A DNA stretch of 12,076 bases from RYN-431 sp036388295 (GTDB lineage: Bacteria > Planctomycetota > Phycisphaerae > Tepidisphaerales > Tepidisphaeraceae): the NCBI GenBank assembly GCA_036388295.1, contig DASVSC010000043.1, positions 1 through 12,076 on the forward strand, given 5' to 3'. Each line of letters starts with the position of its first letter. Position 1 is the stretch's first letter. The notes beneath the pieces are model-generated. The model made no database searches. It saw only the letters and a program-made list of their open reading frames with translations, and was not told where the DNA came from. This document shows positions 6,472-12,076 of this stretch, piece by piece. Position numbers and translations under genes: made by a program.

Positions 6472-7358
6472 GCGACGTCCTTCTCGAATCCGCGCTCCCG
6501 TTCCCCTGTCGCCGCGGGAAAGTGCGTGACGTGTACGACGTCGGCGAACACCTGCTGCTCGTGGCCACCGACCGCATCAGCGCCTACGACTGCGTGATGC
6601 CTAACGGCATTCCGGGCAAGGGTAAGATTCTTACCCAGCTCAGCCTGTTCTGGTTCGACCGGACCGTGTCGATCGTGCCGAACCACTTGGTCGCCCGTGA
6701 CGTGGCCGATTTTCCGCGCGCCCTGCGCAGCTTCGGCGACCAACTCATTGGCCGGTCCGTTCTGGTGAAAAAAACGAAGGTAGTCCCCGTGGAATGCGTA
6801 GCTCGCGGCTACCTCGCCGGCTCCGGCTGGGCCGAATACCGCCAGAGTGGCACACTGGCCGGCCAGCCATTGCCGCGCGGCCTGAAGCAGGCGGACCGGC
6901 TGCCGACGCCGCAGTTCACCCCCGCTACCAAGGCCGAACAAGGGCACGACGAAAACATCTCGTTCGTCCAAATGGGGCGCGACGTCGGCGTCGACTTGGC
7001 CTCCCAGCTGCGTGACCTGACATTGACGATCTATTTCCACGCCGCCGCCTACGCTGCCGAACGGGGCGTTATTCTCGCCGACACAAAACTCGAGTTCGGC
7101 CATCTTCCGAACGGACAATTAATCGTCATTGACGAAATGCTCACGCCCGACAGCAGCCGCTTTTGGCCCGCCGACCGCTACCAGCCCGGCCGGGAGCCGC
7201 CGAGCTTTGATAAGCAGTTCGTTCGCGACTATCTGACGGCCCAGCCGTGGAACAAACAGCCCCCCGCGCCGGCGCTGCCGTCTGACGTGGTCGCCGGCAC
7301 GCGGCAGCGGTACGTCGAGGCGTACGAAAAGCTTACCGGCCGACCCTGGCGGGACTGA
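6468..7358 (+). CDS. purC: Phosphoribosylaminoimidazole-succinocarboxamide (SAICAR) synthase
   Basis: SAICAR synthase joins aspartate to CAIR using ATP, in the cytoplasm, in de novo purine synthesis. The protein has 296 residues, the longer single-domain form. Motifs in order: GKVRDVYD (17-24), TDRISAYDCVMP (34-45), GKGKILTQLSLFWF (50-63), VPVECVARGYLAGSGW (106-121), TPATKAEQGHDENISF (151-166), ILADTKLEFG (202-211) and IDEMLTPDSSRFW (221-233), followed by a conserved SFDKQFVRDYL stretch. Translation very likely begins at the TTG at 6468, giving SDVLLESALPFP after the initiator. The open frame extends upstream to 6006, but that part shadows the UbiA domain. TTGA makes a 4-nt overlap with the preceding stop and a Shine-Dalgarno site precedes it, so the two genes are probably translationally coupled. 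No other purine gene is nearby. It converges on the Nfu-domain gene with a 21-nt gap. Confidence 0.97.
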   Translation: MSDVLLESALPFPCRRGKVRDVYDVGEHLLLVATDRISAYDCVMPNGIPGKGKILTQLSLFWFDRTVSIVPNHLVARDVADFPRALRSFGDQLIGRSVLVKKTKVVPVECVARGYLAGSGWAEYRQSGTLAGQPLPRGLKQADRLPTPQFTPATKAEQGHDENISFVQMGRDVGVDLASQLRDLTLTIYFHAAAYAAERGVILADTKLEFGHLPNGQLIVIDEMLTPDSSRFWPADRYQPGREPPSFDKQFVRDYLTAQPWNKQPPAPALPSDVVAGTRQRYVEAYEKLTGRPWRD

Positions 7359-7379
7359 AGCGATTCGCGACAAATCGTG

Positions 7380-7664
7380 TTACGCCTCGGCCGCTGATTC
7401 ATCGAGCCCATTCAGCACTTTTTTCACCGCCGGCGTGATGTCTTTCCACTTCGCCGCTGCCGACTTGTTAATCGTCACGAAGTCGTGCAGCAGCAGGACG
7501 CTGTCGACGCCACTGATCGCAAACAGCCGGCTGGCAACAGGATGGTCCCGCCCGTCCTCGGCCTTGAAAAAGCTCACCGGCGTCTCGCAGATCTTTCCGT
7601 CCAGACTGTATTTGAGCGCGTTCGGATTGGGAGTGGGATGAACGTCGGTCACGCGTAAGGCCAT
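7380..7664 (-). CDS. Stand-alone Nfu/NifU N-terminal domain protein
   Basis: This 94-residue protein matches the Nfu N-terminal (scaffold) domain almost from end to end: HPTPNPNALKYSL near the N-terminus, VASRLFAISGVDSVLLLHDFVTINK in the middle, and WKDITPAVKKVLNG near the end. In Nfu-type iron-sulfur carriers this domain is fused to a NifU C-terminal domain whose CxxC holds the cluster. That cysteine domain is absent here and no CxxC is present, so the protein cannot carry a cluster in the usual way and may act as an adaptor. The ATG at 7664 is chosen because it begins the family match and lies 4 nt after the stop of the upstream gene (7669). An upstream extension of the same frame runs inside that neighbour and is not family-like. 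It is the second gene of a two-gene minus-strand operon. Confidence 0.9.
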   Translation of the reverse strand: MALRVTDVHPTPNPNALKYSLDGKICETPVSFFKAEDGRDHPVASRLFAISGVDSVLLLHDFVTINKSAAAKWKDITPAVKKVLNGLDESAAEA

Positions 7665-7668
7665 GTGT

Positions 7669-8640
7669 TTATCGTAGCCGCACGGGGTCGAGACGTCGCA
7701 GCCCCAGAAAGACCCCCGTCGGCCGTTGTCGACCGGGTATTTTCGTATGGCACGGCCGGCTGAGCACTTCCGGCCCCACGTTGCCCTGCACGGCCAGAAC
7801 ACTGGAGCCGCCGCCGTCCAGTTCGATCGCCTCTGTCGCCCCAAGTTCACCTAGAAAGCGGGCCAGATCGCGGAGAGACAGGCCGTCGCTGTAACGCGGC
7901 TGTTTGCCATCAACGACAACGAACCAGCAGCGGTCGGTTGAAGGATTCAGGGCGACTGCCGTCCGTGGATACGGCGGCTCGTCCCTACCGAGAACGATTG
8001 CTCCGTCACGTAGGAGGAACTGCCGCCCGGTCACGGCTTGGCGTACGTCAGCGGGAACCGGGCCGAGGCCCATTTTTCCGTCCGCCGTCTGCCACAAAGA
8101 GGGCCAATCCGACTTGGCCTTGCCGTAATGGACGCCGTCGCTCACGGCTATGCCGATCGACTCCACCCAATCGCCCGGACCCGGATAAGCGTCCAGCACG
8201 TGGTTGTCATGAAACGGCGTGAAAAAGCTGGCGTTGACGACGACATCCGCGTTCAACAAAGCCAAGGCATCCGTCGCATAACCCGCCCGATTCCGCAGCC
8301 CGGCCGGCGTGGCGACCGGCGGCGTCACCGCGAACTGCCACTGACTCGCCCGATCGAACTCGACCACATGAACAACGGCCCGGTTCGGCGTCACCAGAAC
8401 GTGCCGACGATAAACAATTCCCTCAGCCAACTGCCGCTCCACTGGTCCTGGCTGGCCGATCAACAAACGCGCTAAGAGATAAGCCGCCATCATCGCGGTC
8501 GGCACGGCCGGAAGAATCAGCGCGACCGTCAGAGCCCTGCCGAGCCAAGGCCGCCGCCGGCGCACCGTTCGCCAGCAAGTGACGGCCAGTATCGCCAGCA
8601 GCAATGCGACGGCCGCGGCGGCAAGCATCGTGAGAATCAT
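7669..8640 (-). CDS. Membrane-anchored phosphodiester glycosidase (NAGPA-domain) protein
   Basis: The 323-residue protein begins with two hydrophobic segments (about 2-22 and 34-61) separated by a basic stretch (CWRTVRRRR). A NAGPA-like domain follows, from about 75 to 315. Supporting motifs: VVNASFF (134-140), SIGIAVSDG (161-169), PRTAVALN (225-232), WFVVVDGKQPRYSDGLSL, then LGATEAIELDGGGSS (266-280) and the closing RPTGVFLGL. In this family the conserved Asn, Arg and Asp-Gly-Gly-Gly residues form the active site that cleaves GlcNAc-1-phosphodiesters or related sugar phosphodiesters in surface glycans. All are present, so it looks catalytically intact. Topology suggests the domain lies outside the cytoplasmic membrane. 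The ATG at 8640 starts the first hydrophobic segment; an ATG four codons later is possible. It is the first gene of the pair with the Nfu-domain protein, and divergent from rplM. The substrate is not predictable. Confidence 0.87.
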   Translation of the reverse strand: MILTMLAAAAVALLLAILAVTCWRTVRRRRPWLGRALTVALILPAVPTAMMAAYLLARLLIGQPGPVERQLAEGIVYRRHVLVTPNRAVVHVVEFDRASQWQFAVTPPVATPAGLRNRAGYATDALALLNADVVVNASFFTPFHDNHVLDAYPGPGDWVESIGIAVSDGVHYGKAKSDWPSLWQTADGKMGLGPVPADVRQAVTGRQFLLRDGAIVLGRDEPPYPRTAVALNPSTDRCWFVVVDGKQPRYSDGLSLRDLARFLGELGATEAIELDGGGSSVLAVQGNVGPEVLSRPCHTKIPGRQRPTGVFLGLRRLDPVRLR

Positions 8641-8667
8641 TTCAGTTGCTTTCGACGAAAACCCGCT

Positions 8668-8696
8668 TTGACAGCGTTTGGACCCGCCGCTATATT
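8668..8696 (+). promoter_or_regulatory. Strong sigma70 promoter of rplM-rpsI
   Basis: TTGACA (8668-8673, a perfect -35 box) is followed after exactly 17 nt by TATATT (8691-8696, 5 of 6 to consensus). Transcription would start near 8703, leaving a leader of roughly 55 nt before rplM. This is the best promoter in the window and fits a highly expressed ribosomal protein operon. Confidence 0.88.
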
Positions 8697-8711
8697 GCGT
8701 GGCTCGCTTCG

Positions 8712-8733
8712 CCGGGCCTGCCCGGTCGGGGCA
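8712..8733 (+). promoter_or_regulatory. rplM leader with two mutually exclusive small hairpins
   Basis: Two 5-bp G/C-rich stems compete for the same bases. CCGGG/CCCGG pairs 8712-8716 with 8721-8725, with a 4-nt loop. TGCCC/GGGCA pairs 8719-8723 with 8729-8733, with a 5-nt loop. Both lie between the predicted transcription start and the ribosome binding site AAGGA at 8750-8754. L13 is known to repress its own operon in Escherichia coli through the leader, so a regulatory role is possible, but short stems of this kind are common in GC-rich DNA. Confidence 0.35.
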
Positions 8734-8759
8734 CTTGTTTCACTTAAGCAAGGATAGTG

Positions 8760-9188
8760 ATGAGCACGTATCTCGCCAAAAAAGGCGAACTCCAGGCCAA
8801 ATGGCACGTTGTTGACGCCAAGGGCCAAGTCCTCGGTCGTCTGGCCTCGAAGCTGGCCACCATCGCCCAGGGCAAGCACAAGCCGACCTACACCCCGCAC
8901 ACTGAGAGCGGCGACTTCGTCATCGTCCTCAATGCAGAACAGGTGATCGTCACCGGCCGCAAGGCCGAAGTGATTGAGTACGACACCTACAGCAAGTACC
9001 CCGGCGGCCGCCGTCTCTACGCCTATAAAGAGATGAACGCCAAGCACCCCGAACGCGTTCTGCAGCTGGCCGTTAAACGCATGCTGCCCAAGAACCGCAT
9101 CGGCCGCAACATGCTGCTGAAGGTCAAGATTTATAAGGGCGACAAGCACCCGCACGCCGCCCAGCAGCCGGTCGCTCTGAGCTTTTAA
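8760..9188 (+). CDS. rplM: 50S ribosomal protein L13
   Basis: L13 is an early-assembling protein of the large ribosomal subunit that binds 23S rRNA. From the ATG at 8760 it has 142 residues, exactly the usual bacterial length. Typical segments are WHVVDAKGQVLGRLAS near the N-terminus, GKHKPTYTPH, GDFVIVLNAEQVIVTGRK, YSKYPGGRR, and the C-terminal AVKRMLPKNRIGRNMLLKVK followed by YKGDKHPHAAQQP. An in-frame GTG lies immediately before (8757). The ATG is preferred because AAGGA at 8750-8754 stands 5 nt from it and it gives the standard N-terminus. It is the first gene of the rplM-rpsI operon, driven by the promoter at 8668-8696, with 90 nt to the next gene. Confidence 0.98.
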   Translation: MSTYLAKKGELQAKWHVVDAKGQVLGRLASKLATIAQGKHKPTYTPHTESGDFVIVLNAEQVIVTGRKAEVIEYDTYSKYPGGRRLYAYKEMNAKHPERVLQLAVKRMLPKNRIGRNMLLKVKIYKGDKHPHAAQQPVALSF

Positions 9189-9241
9189 GCCAGTTCGTCT
9201 GGCCGTATTGTCTCATAACTCTTACGGATTTTATCGTGAGT

Positions 9242-9259
9242 CACCCCGCATTCGGGGTG
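9242..9259 (+). other. Intercistronic hairpin between rplM and rpsI
   Basis: CACCCCG and CGGGGTG form a perfect 7-bp stem with a CATT loop. The hairpin ends 8 nt before the GGAG ribosome binding site (9268-9271) of rpsI. There is no T-tract, so it is not an obvious terminator. It could stabilise the mRNA, tune S9 translation or give partial attenuation. Confidence 0.6.
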
Positions 9260-9278
9260 CGACCACTGGAGCAAGAAG

Positions 9279-9704
9279 ATGACCGACACCGCCACCACCG
9301 ACGCCACTAAAGAAAAACGCAGCTTCATCTGGGGCACCGGCCGCCGTAAGAGTGCCGTCGCCCGTGTCCGGATCACCCCCGGCAGTGGCAAGATCGAAAT
9401 CAACGGCCGTGAGCTGAACGATTACCTCACCAACGAGCGCGACCGCAAAGGCATCTTTGGCCCGCTCGAAGTGACGAACACGGGCGGCAAGCTCGACATC
9501 TTCATCGGCGCCCTCGGCGGCGGCCCCACCGGCCAAGCCGGCGCGATGGTTCTCGGCATCGCCCGCGCGATCGCCAAGTACGACCCGAACCTGGAAATCC
9601 CCCTCCGTCAGGCCGGCTTCCTGACCCGCGACAGCCGCATGAAGGAACGCAAAAAGTACGGCCAACGCGGTGCCCGCCGGAAGTTCCAGTTCTCGAAGCG
9701 TTAA
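9279..9704 (+). CDS. rpsI: 30S ribosomal protein S9
   Basis: S9 is a small-subunit protein whose C-terminal tail reaches towards the P-site tRNA. The 141 residues contain the diagnostic GTGRRKSAVARVR near the N-terminus, GKIEINGRELNDYL, GGGPTGQAGAMVLGIARA, and the closing GFLTRDSRMKERKKYGQRGA followed by RRKFQFSKR. The terminal Ser-Lys-Arg, which contacts tRNA, is present. It is about ten residues longer than typical S9 because of a Thr/Ala/Asp-rich extension before the core. The ATG at 9279 is supported by GGAG at 9268-9271, 7 nt upstream. It is the second and last gene of the operon, followed 27 bp later by an intrinsic terminator. Confidence 0.98.
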   Translation: MTDTATTDATKEKRSFIWGTGRRKSAVARVRITPGSGKIEINGRELNDYLTNERDRKGIFGPLEVTNTGGKLDIFIGALGGGPTGQAGAMVLGIARAIAKYDPNLEIPLRQAGFLTRDSRMKERKKYGQRGARRKFQFSKR

Positions 9705-9731
9705 TCGCGACGCGTTCAATCAAACAACTGC

Positions 9732-9768
9732 AAGGCCGGACCGCTCAGGCGGACCGGCCTTTGCTTTT
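9732..9768 (+). terminator. Intrinsic terminator of the rplM-rpsI operon
   Basis: Two 13-nt arms (9732-9744 and 9749-9761) pair around a TCAG loop, with a single A-A mismatch. The stem begins AAGGCCGG and runs straight into a T-rich tail (TTTGCTTTT). It lies 27 bp after the rpsI stop and just before the nuoA promoter, so it separates the two transcription units. Confidence 0.92.
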
Positions 9769-9781
9769 GTCGCGCCGTGGT

Positions 9782-9810
9782 TTGGAGCCAGGAACGCTGC
9801 CAACTACACT
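9782..9810 (+). promoter_or_regulatory. Candidate sigma70 promoter of nuoA
   Basis: TTGGAG (9782-9787) and TACACT (9805-9810) are separated by 17 nt, each matching consensus at 4 of 6 positions. The predicted start point is 9817-9818, which coincides with the GTG start codon of nuoA, so the message may be leaderless. This would explain the lack of a ribosome binding site there. Confidence 0.5.
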
Positions 9811-9817
9811 TAGCACC

Positions 9818-10222
9818 GTGCACGCGCTCTTATCGATCGTCCTGTTCGTCCTCGGCGGCCTGGCGCTCGGCCTTGTCGGCCTCGGCGCGGGCAGGCTGAT
9901 TCGGCCGAAGAATCCGCACCCGGACAAGGGCGAAGCCTACGAATGCGGCGAACTGCCCATTGGCGGGGCGCACGTGCAGTTCGACCTTCGCTTTTACATC
10001 GTCGCCCTGATTTACCTCGTCTTCGCTGTCGAAGTGGTGCTGTTTTATCCGTGGGCGGTGGCGTACGGCAGCGCCGACCAGATGGCCGAGCCGTTTACGA
10101 CCCGGGCGGTGGCGCTGGTCGACATGCTGGTGTTCTTCGCGCTGATCGTGGTCGGGTTCGCCTACCTGTGGCGGTTCGGCTACCTCGACTGGATTCGCTC
10201 CGAGCCACGAGGGCGGACGTGA
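9818..10222 (+). CDS. nuoA: NADH-quinone oxidoreductase subunit A
   Basis: NuoA is a small membrane subunit of respiratory complex I, at the junction of the peripheral arm and the quinone channel. The 134-residue protein has three hydrophobic helices (about 3-25, 60-80 and 97-118) and the conserved loop YECGELPIGG (41-50), with the characteristic Cys43. The second helix carries FYIVALIYLVFAVEVVLFYPWA. In most NuoA proteins the motif is FDVE; here the Asp is replaced by Ala (residue 70), while Glu72 is kept. The GTG at 9818 gives the normal start of the first helix; an in-frame TTG at 9782 would add 12 atypical residues and lies in the promoter. The next gene is not nuoB, so nuoA stands apart from the rest of the complex I genes, at least on this side. 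Its stop overlaps a GTG that could start the next gene (GTGA, 10219-10222). Confidence 0.93.
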   Translation: MHALLSIVLFVLGGLALGLVGLGAGRLIRPKNPHPDKGEAYECGELPIGGAHVQFDLRFYIVALIYLVFAVEVVLFYPWAVAYGSADQMAEPFTTRAVALVDMLVFFALIVVGFAYLWRFGYLDWIRSEPRGRT

Positions 10223-10278
10223 GCGACGCCTCGGCCGGCCAGTCGGCGCGTCGGCAAGTCGCACAATTCGCTCGAACT

Positions 10279-11700
10279 ATGCCCCGTTTTCACGCCGTGC
10301 CGAGCCGAATGGCCGCGGCATTAGCGTCGGCCGTGGTCATCACCTGCCTGACCTCGGCCGCCATGGCCGAACCCGCGCCTTACGACGCGGCGAAGGCGAC
10401 AATGCAACAGCGCACCAGCGTGGCCCGGCAAGCCGCCGCGGGCAACGTGGAAGTTCAAGTCTGGGATTTCGTCATCGCCGACCGAAAAGCCAAGGTCGTC
10501 ACACTTCTGGCCTGCGCGACGAACATCCGGCCGACCGATCCGGCGGAGTTTTTCGTCACGCCGCTCGCCAGTGGGAAGGATTACGAATCGCTCGCCGTCA
10601 CGTTCGCCAAGCCGGCGGACGTGACGGCGGCGCTCGACTTCATCGGCCTGATGCCGGGCCTGCCGATCGATCCGGAGAAGAACCGCTATTGGTCGCGCGG
10701 CCCGCGCGTGCTCATGCACTTCAAGACGGGCGACGCCGCGGCGGTGCGGGCCGAGGCGCTGGTCGTCAACACGCGCACCGGCACGACGCTGCCGCTGGCG
10801 GGGCTGGTTTACACGGGTTCGCAGCGCACGACCGACGCCGACGGCAAACCTCGCGCCGCCGACAATGACGCCAGGGCAATCGCCCCGACCTATAATGACC
10901 CCGCCGCCCTCTTCGATGTGCCGGCCCAGGCAATGCAAAGCGAAGTCTATGGCTTTCGCAAACCGTCACCGGCGTTCACCGCCAAGCCGGGTGAAATCAT
11001 TGAAATCACTTTTTCCGAAGGCACAAGCGCGGACGCCGTCCCCCAATGGTCCGGCATGGTGAAAGCGGGTTTGGTCGACGGCCAACCCCGCTTTGCATTC
11101 CAAGCCGTGCCGCCCGACGCGCAAGCGACGTCCTTCAACCCAACCGCCGCCGATGATTTGCCACACTTCGTAGCGAGCGTCGCCAAGGCCGCGGACGGCA
11201 CGCGCGATTTGTTCACTACCGTAAACATTGAGACAGGCGTTTTGGTCGCGGACGTGCGGAACCTCTACGCCGTGCTACAAGCCGTAGAAAAAGACCGCGG
11301 CATCAAGCTGGACGCTCCGCTGGCGGCCGACCTGTTCTACCGTTCGTTCTTTCCACAGCCCGAATGGCGAGACCGCGCCACGCGCCTGGGCGAGCCATGG
11401 GAATTGTTCCTGTCACGCGACGGCGACCGGATTAGTGCAAGATTGGAGCGGTCGGTGGATAATCCTGACCGTAATGCGCCCGAGCCGAAGATCGTGGAAT
11501 CCATGACGCCGGCCAACCCAGCCACGTTCGTGAAGCACGTGAATGACAACGCGTCGCGCTGGAGCCGGACGATCTTCGTCTACCCGCCGGCGGACCTGAC
11601 GTACGGCGAATTGATGACATGGGTGCGGCCGGTGCTGCCGACGTATTCGCGCGTGTTCGTCTTCCCGCCAACGCCGCCGGCAAGTCAGCCGACGCCGTAG
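10279..11700 (+). CDS. Secreted YdjY-like domain protein
   Basis: From the ATG at 10279 this is a 473-residue protein with a Sec-type signal peptide: arginines at 3 and 10, a hydrophobic core (about 11-29) and a likely AMA|EP cleavage site after residue 30. It should act in the periplasm. Residues of about 57-215 resemble the YdjY-like domain common in planctomycete exported proteins: AEFFVTPLASGKDYESLAV, KPADVTAALDFIGLMPGLP, RGPRVLMHF, and a later DPAALFDVP. The second half has no family I recognise; it ends in a Pro-rich tail. Alternative starts are ATG 10309 (shorter signal) and GTG 10219, whose GTGA overlap with the nuoA stop would add 20 residues and give an unusually long signal region. 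The frame is open back to 9943, but that part lies over nuoA. Biochemical function is unknown; co-transcription with nuoA is likely from spacing. Confidence 0.72.
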   Translation: MPRFHAVPSRMAAALASAVVITCLTSAAMAEPAPYDAAKATMQQRTSVARQAAAGNVEVQVWDFVIADRKAKVVTLLACATNIRPTDPAEFFVTPLASGKDYESLAVTFAKPADVTAALDFIGLMPGLPIDPEKNRYWSRGPRVLMHFKTGDAAAVRAEALVVNTRTGTTLPLAGLVYTGSQRTTDADGKPRAADNDARAIAPTYNDPAALFDVPAQAMQSEVYGFRKPSPAFTAKPGEIIEITFSEGTSADAVPQWSGMVKAGLVDGQPRFAFQAVPPDAQATSFNPTAADDLPHFVASVAKAADGTRDLFTTVNIETGVLVADVRNLYAVLQAVEKDRGIKLDAPLAADLFYRSFFPQPEWRDRATRLGEPWELFLSRDGDRISARLERSVDNPDRNAPEPKIVESMTPANPATFVKHVNDNASRWSRTIFVYPPADLTYGELMTWVRPVLPTYSRVFVFPPTPPASQPTP

Positions 11701-11717
11701 CGTTTTGCCGAATCGCG

Positions 11718-11748
11718 GACGGCCGACGGTGGGCGGGATAAGGCCGTC
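11718..11748. other. Weak 7-bp inverted repeat after the YdjY-like gene
   Basis: GACGGCC (11718-11724) and GGCCGTC (11742-11748) can pair around a 17-nt loop, 17 bp after the stop codon. The loop is long and no T-tract follows, so terminator function is doubtful. The remaining stretch to 11816 is less GC-rich (ATCAATTCAAATTAATGG) and might hold a promoter for the next ORF, but no clear boxes are seen. Confidence 0.3.
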
Positions 11749-11816
11749 ATCCGGACAGATCAATTCAAATTAATGGTCGAACGATGTGGCCGAATCGATT
11801 ACAAGGGTCGGCTGTG

Positions 11817-12041
11817 ATGCCTGATTCGCCCCACCCGGATGACCTGCCGAAGAATCCTTCGCCGGACGACCTGCCCGAGAAGCCGCCCGTCTACACGCGT
11901 GACGTGATCGACGAGGCGCTGCGTCTGCAGGCCGAGCGGCGCAAGCCGTCTGGACCGCCGAAGGAGATGCCGGTGACGCCGACGCTTCCGCGCCAGCCGC
12001 GCCCGGCACGGGACCGCAAACGGCGGCGACGCGGGAATTGA
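11817..12041 (+). CDS. Small proline-rich basic protein, hypothetical
   Basis: This 74-residue ORF from the ATG at 11817 encodes no family I recognise. The N-terminal part has a near-repeat, HPDDLPKNPSPDDLPEKPP. A short predicted helix follows (YTRDVIDEALRLQAERR). The C-terminus is rich in Pro and Arg/Lys, ending RDRKRRRRGN. This looks disordered with a nucleic-acid-binding style tail. It has no signal peptide or membrane segment. AAGGG at about 11802-11806 could serve as a ribosome binding site, and a GTG lies one codon before the ATG. An overlapping minus-strand frame (11799-12059) has a composition expected of a shadow. Coding status is plausible, not certain. Confidence 0.5.
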   Translation: MPDSPHPDDLPKNPSPDDLPEKPPVYTRDVIDEALRLQAERRKPSGPPKEMPVTPTLPRQPRPARDRKRRRRGN

Positions 12042-12076
12042 CCGGCAGTTGTCATGCAATTTTGAGCCGCGGGTGT

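Noticed and set aside
7359..7379. Possible terminator between the convergent purC and Nfu-domain genes
   Set aside because: Only a 5-bp stem (CGATT/AATCG) without a T-tract can be drawn, too weak to support.
9943..10278. Upstream extension of the YdjY-like frame
   Set aside because: It lies over nuoA in another frame. The signal peptide locates the true start at 10279 or at most 10219.
11799..12059. Minus-strand 86-codon frame opposite the small terminal ORF
   Set aside because: Arg/His/Val-rich shadow with no motif; the plus-strand frame has a more protein-like layout.

Overview
The window is high-GC bacterial chromosome with ordinary housekeeping genes and no phage, plasmid or transposase genes. 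Gene content and style point to Planctomycetota, possibly Phycisphaerae or relatives. The hints are a secreted YdjY-like protein, a NAGPA-type phosphodiester glycosidase, a cytoplasmic xylanase-like protein, few clear Shine-Dalgarno sites, and frequent GTG/TTG starts with 4-nt gaps or overlaps. This placement is inference; no 16S rRNA or other decisive marker is present.

Layout. (1) Positions 1-599 hold the C-terminal part of a glutamine synthetase family gene (+), cut by the window edge. (2) Positions 600-866 are a gene-free convergent gap with two large inverted repeats, each built from two hairpin units facing opposite ways. (3) Positions 867-4857 are a tight minus-strand operon read right to left: a GH10-fold protein lacking the catalytic glutamates, a membrane-anchored helix-hairpin-helix (ComEA-like) protein, and uvrB. 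Gaps are 4 and 9 nt, and a candidate promoter lies just upstream. (4) Positions 4990-7358 are a plus-strand pair: a HAD phosphatase-UbiA prenyltransferase fusion overlapping purC by 4 nt (TTGA). (5) Positions 7380-8640 are a minus-strand pair: a membrane-anchored phosphodiester glycosidase-domain protein, then a stand-alone Nfu N-terminal domain protein. (6) Positions 8668-9768 are the classical rplM-rpsI operon with a near-consensus sigma70 promoter, leader and intercistronic hairpins and an intrinsic terminator. (7) Positions 9782-12041 hold nuoA without nuoB, a secreted YdjY-like protein and a small proline-rich, basic ORF.

Functional links. uvrB (excision repair) is co-transcribed with a DNA-binding HhH protein and a probable pseudo-glycosidase, which is the most unusual grouping here. 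The UbiA domain carries motifs of the decaprenyl-phosphate phosphoribosyltransferase branch, which uses PRPP. The fused HAD domain could supply the following dephosphorylation, so the protein may make a polyprenyl-phospho-ribose sugar donor. No wholly new multi-gene system is evident. The best leads are the degenerate GH10 protein beside uvrB, the HAD-UbiA fusion, and the nested palindromes at 617-841.
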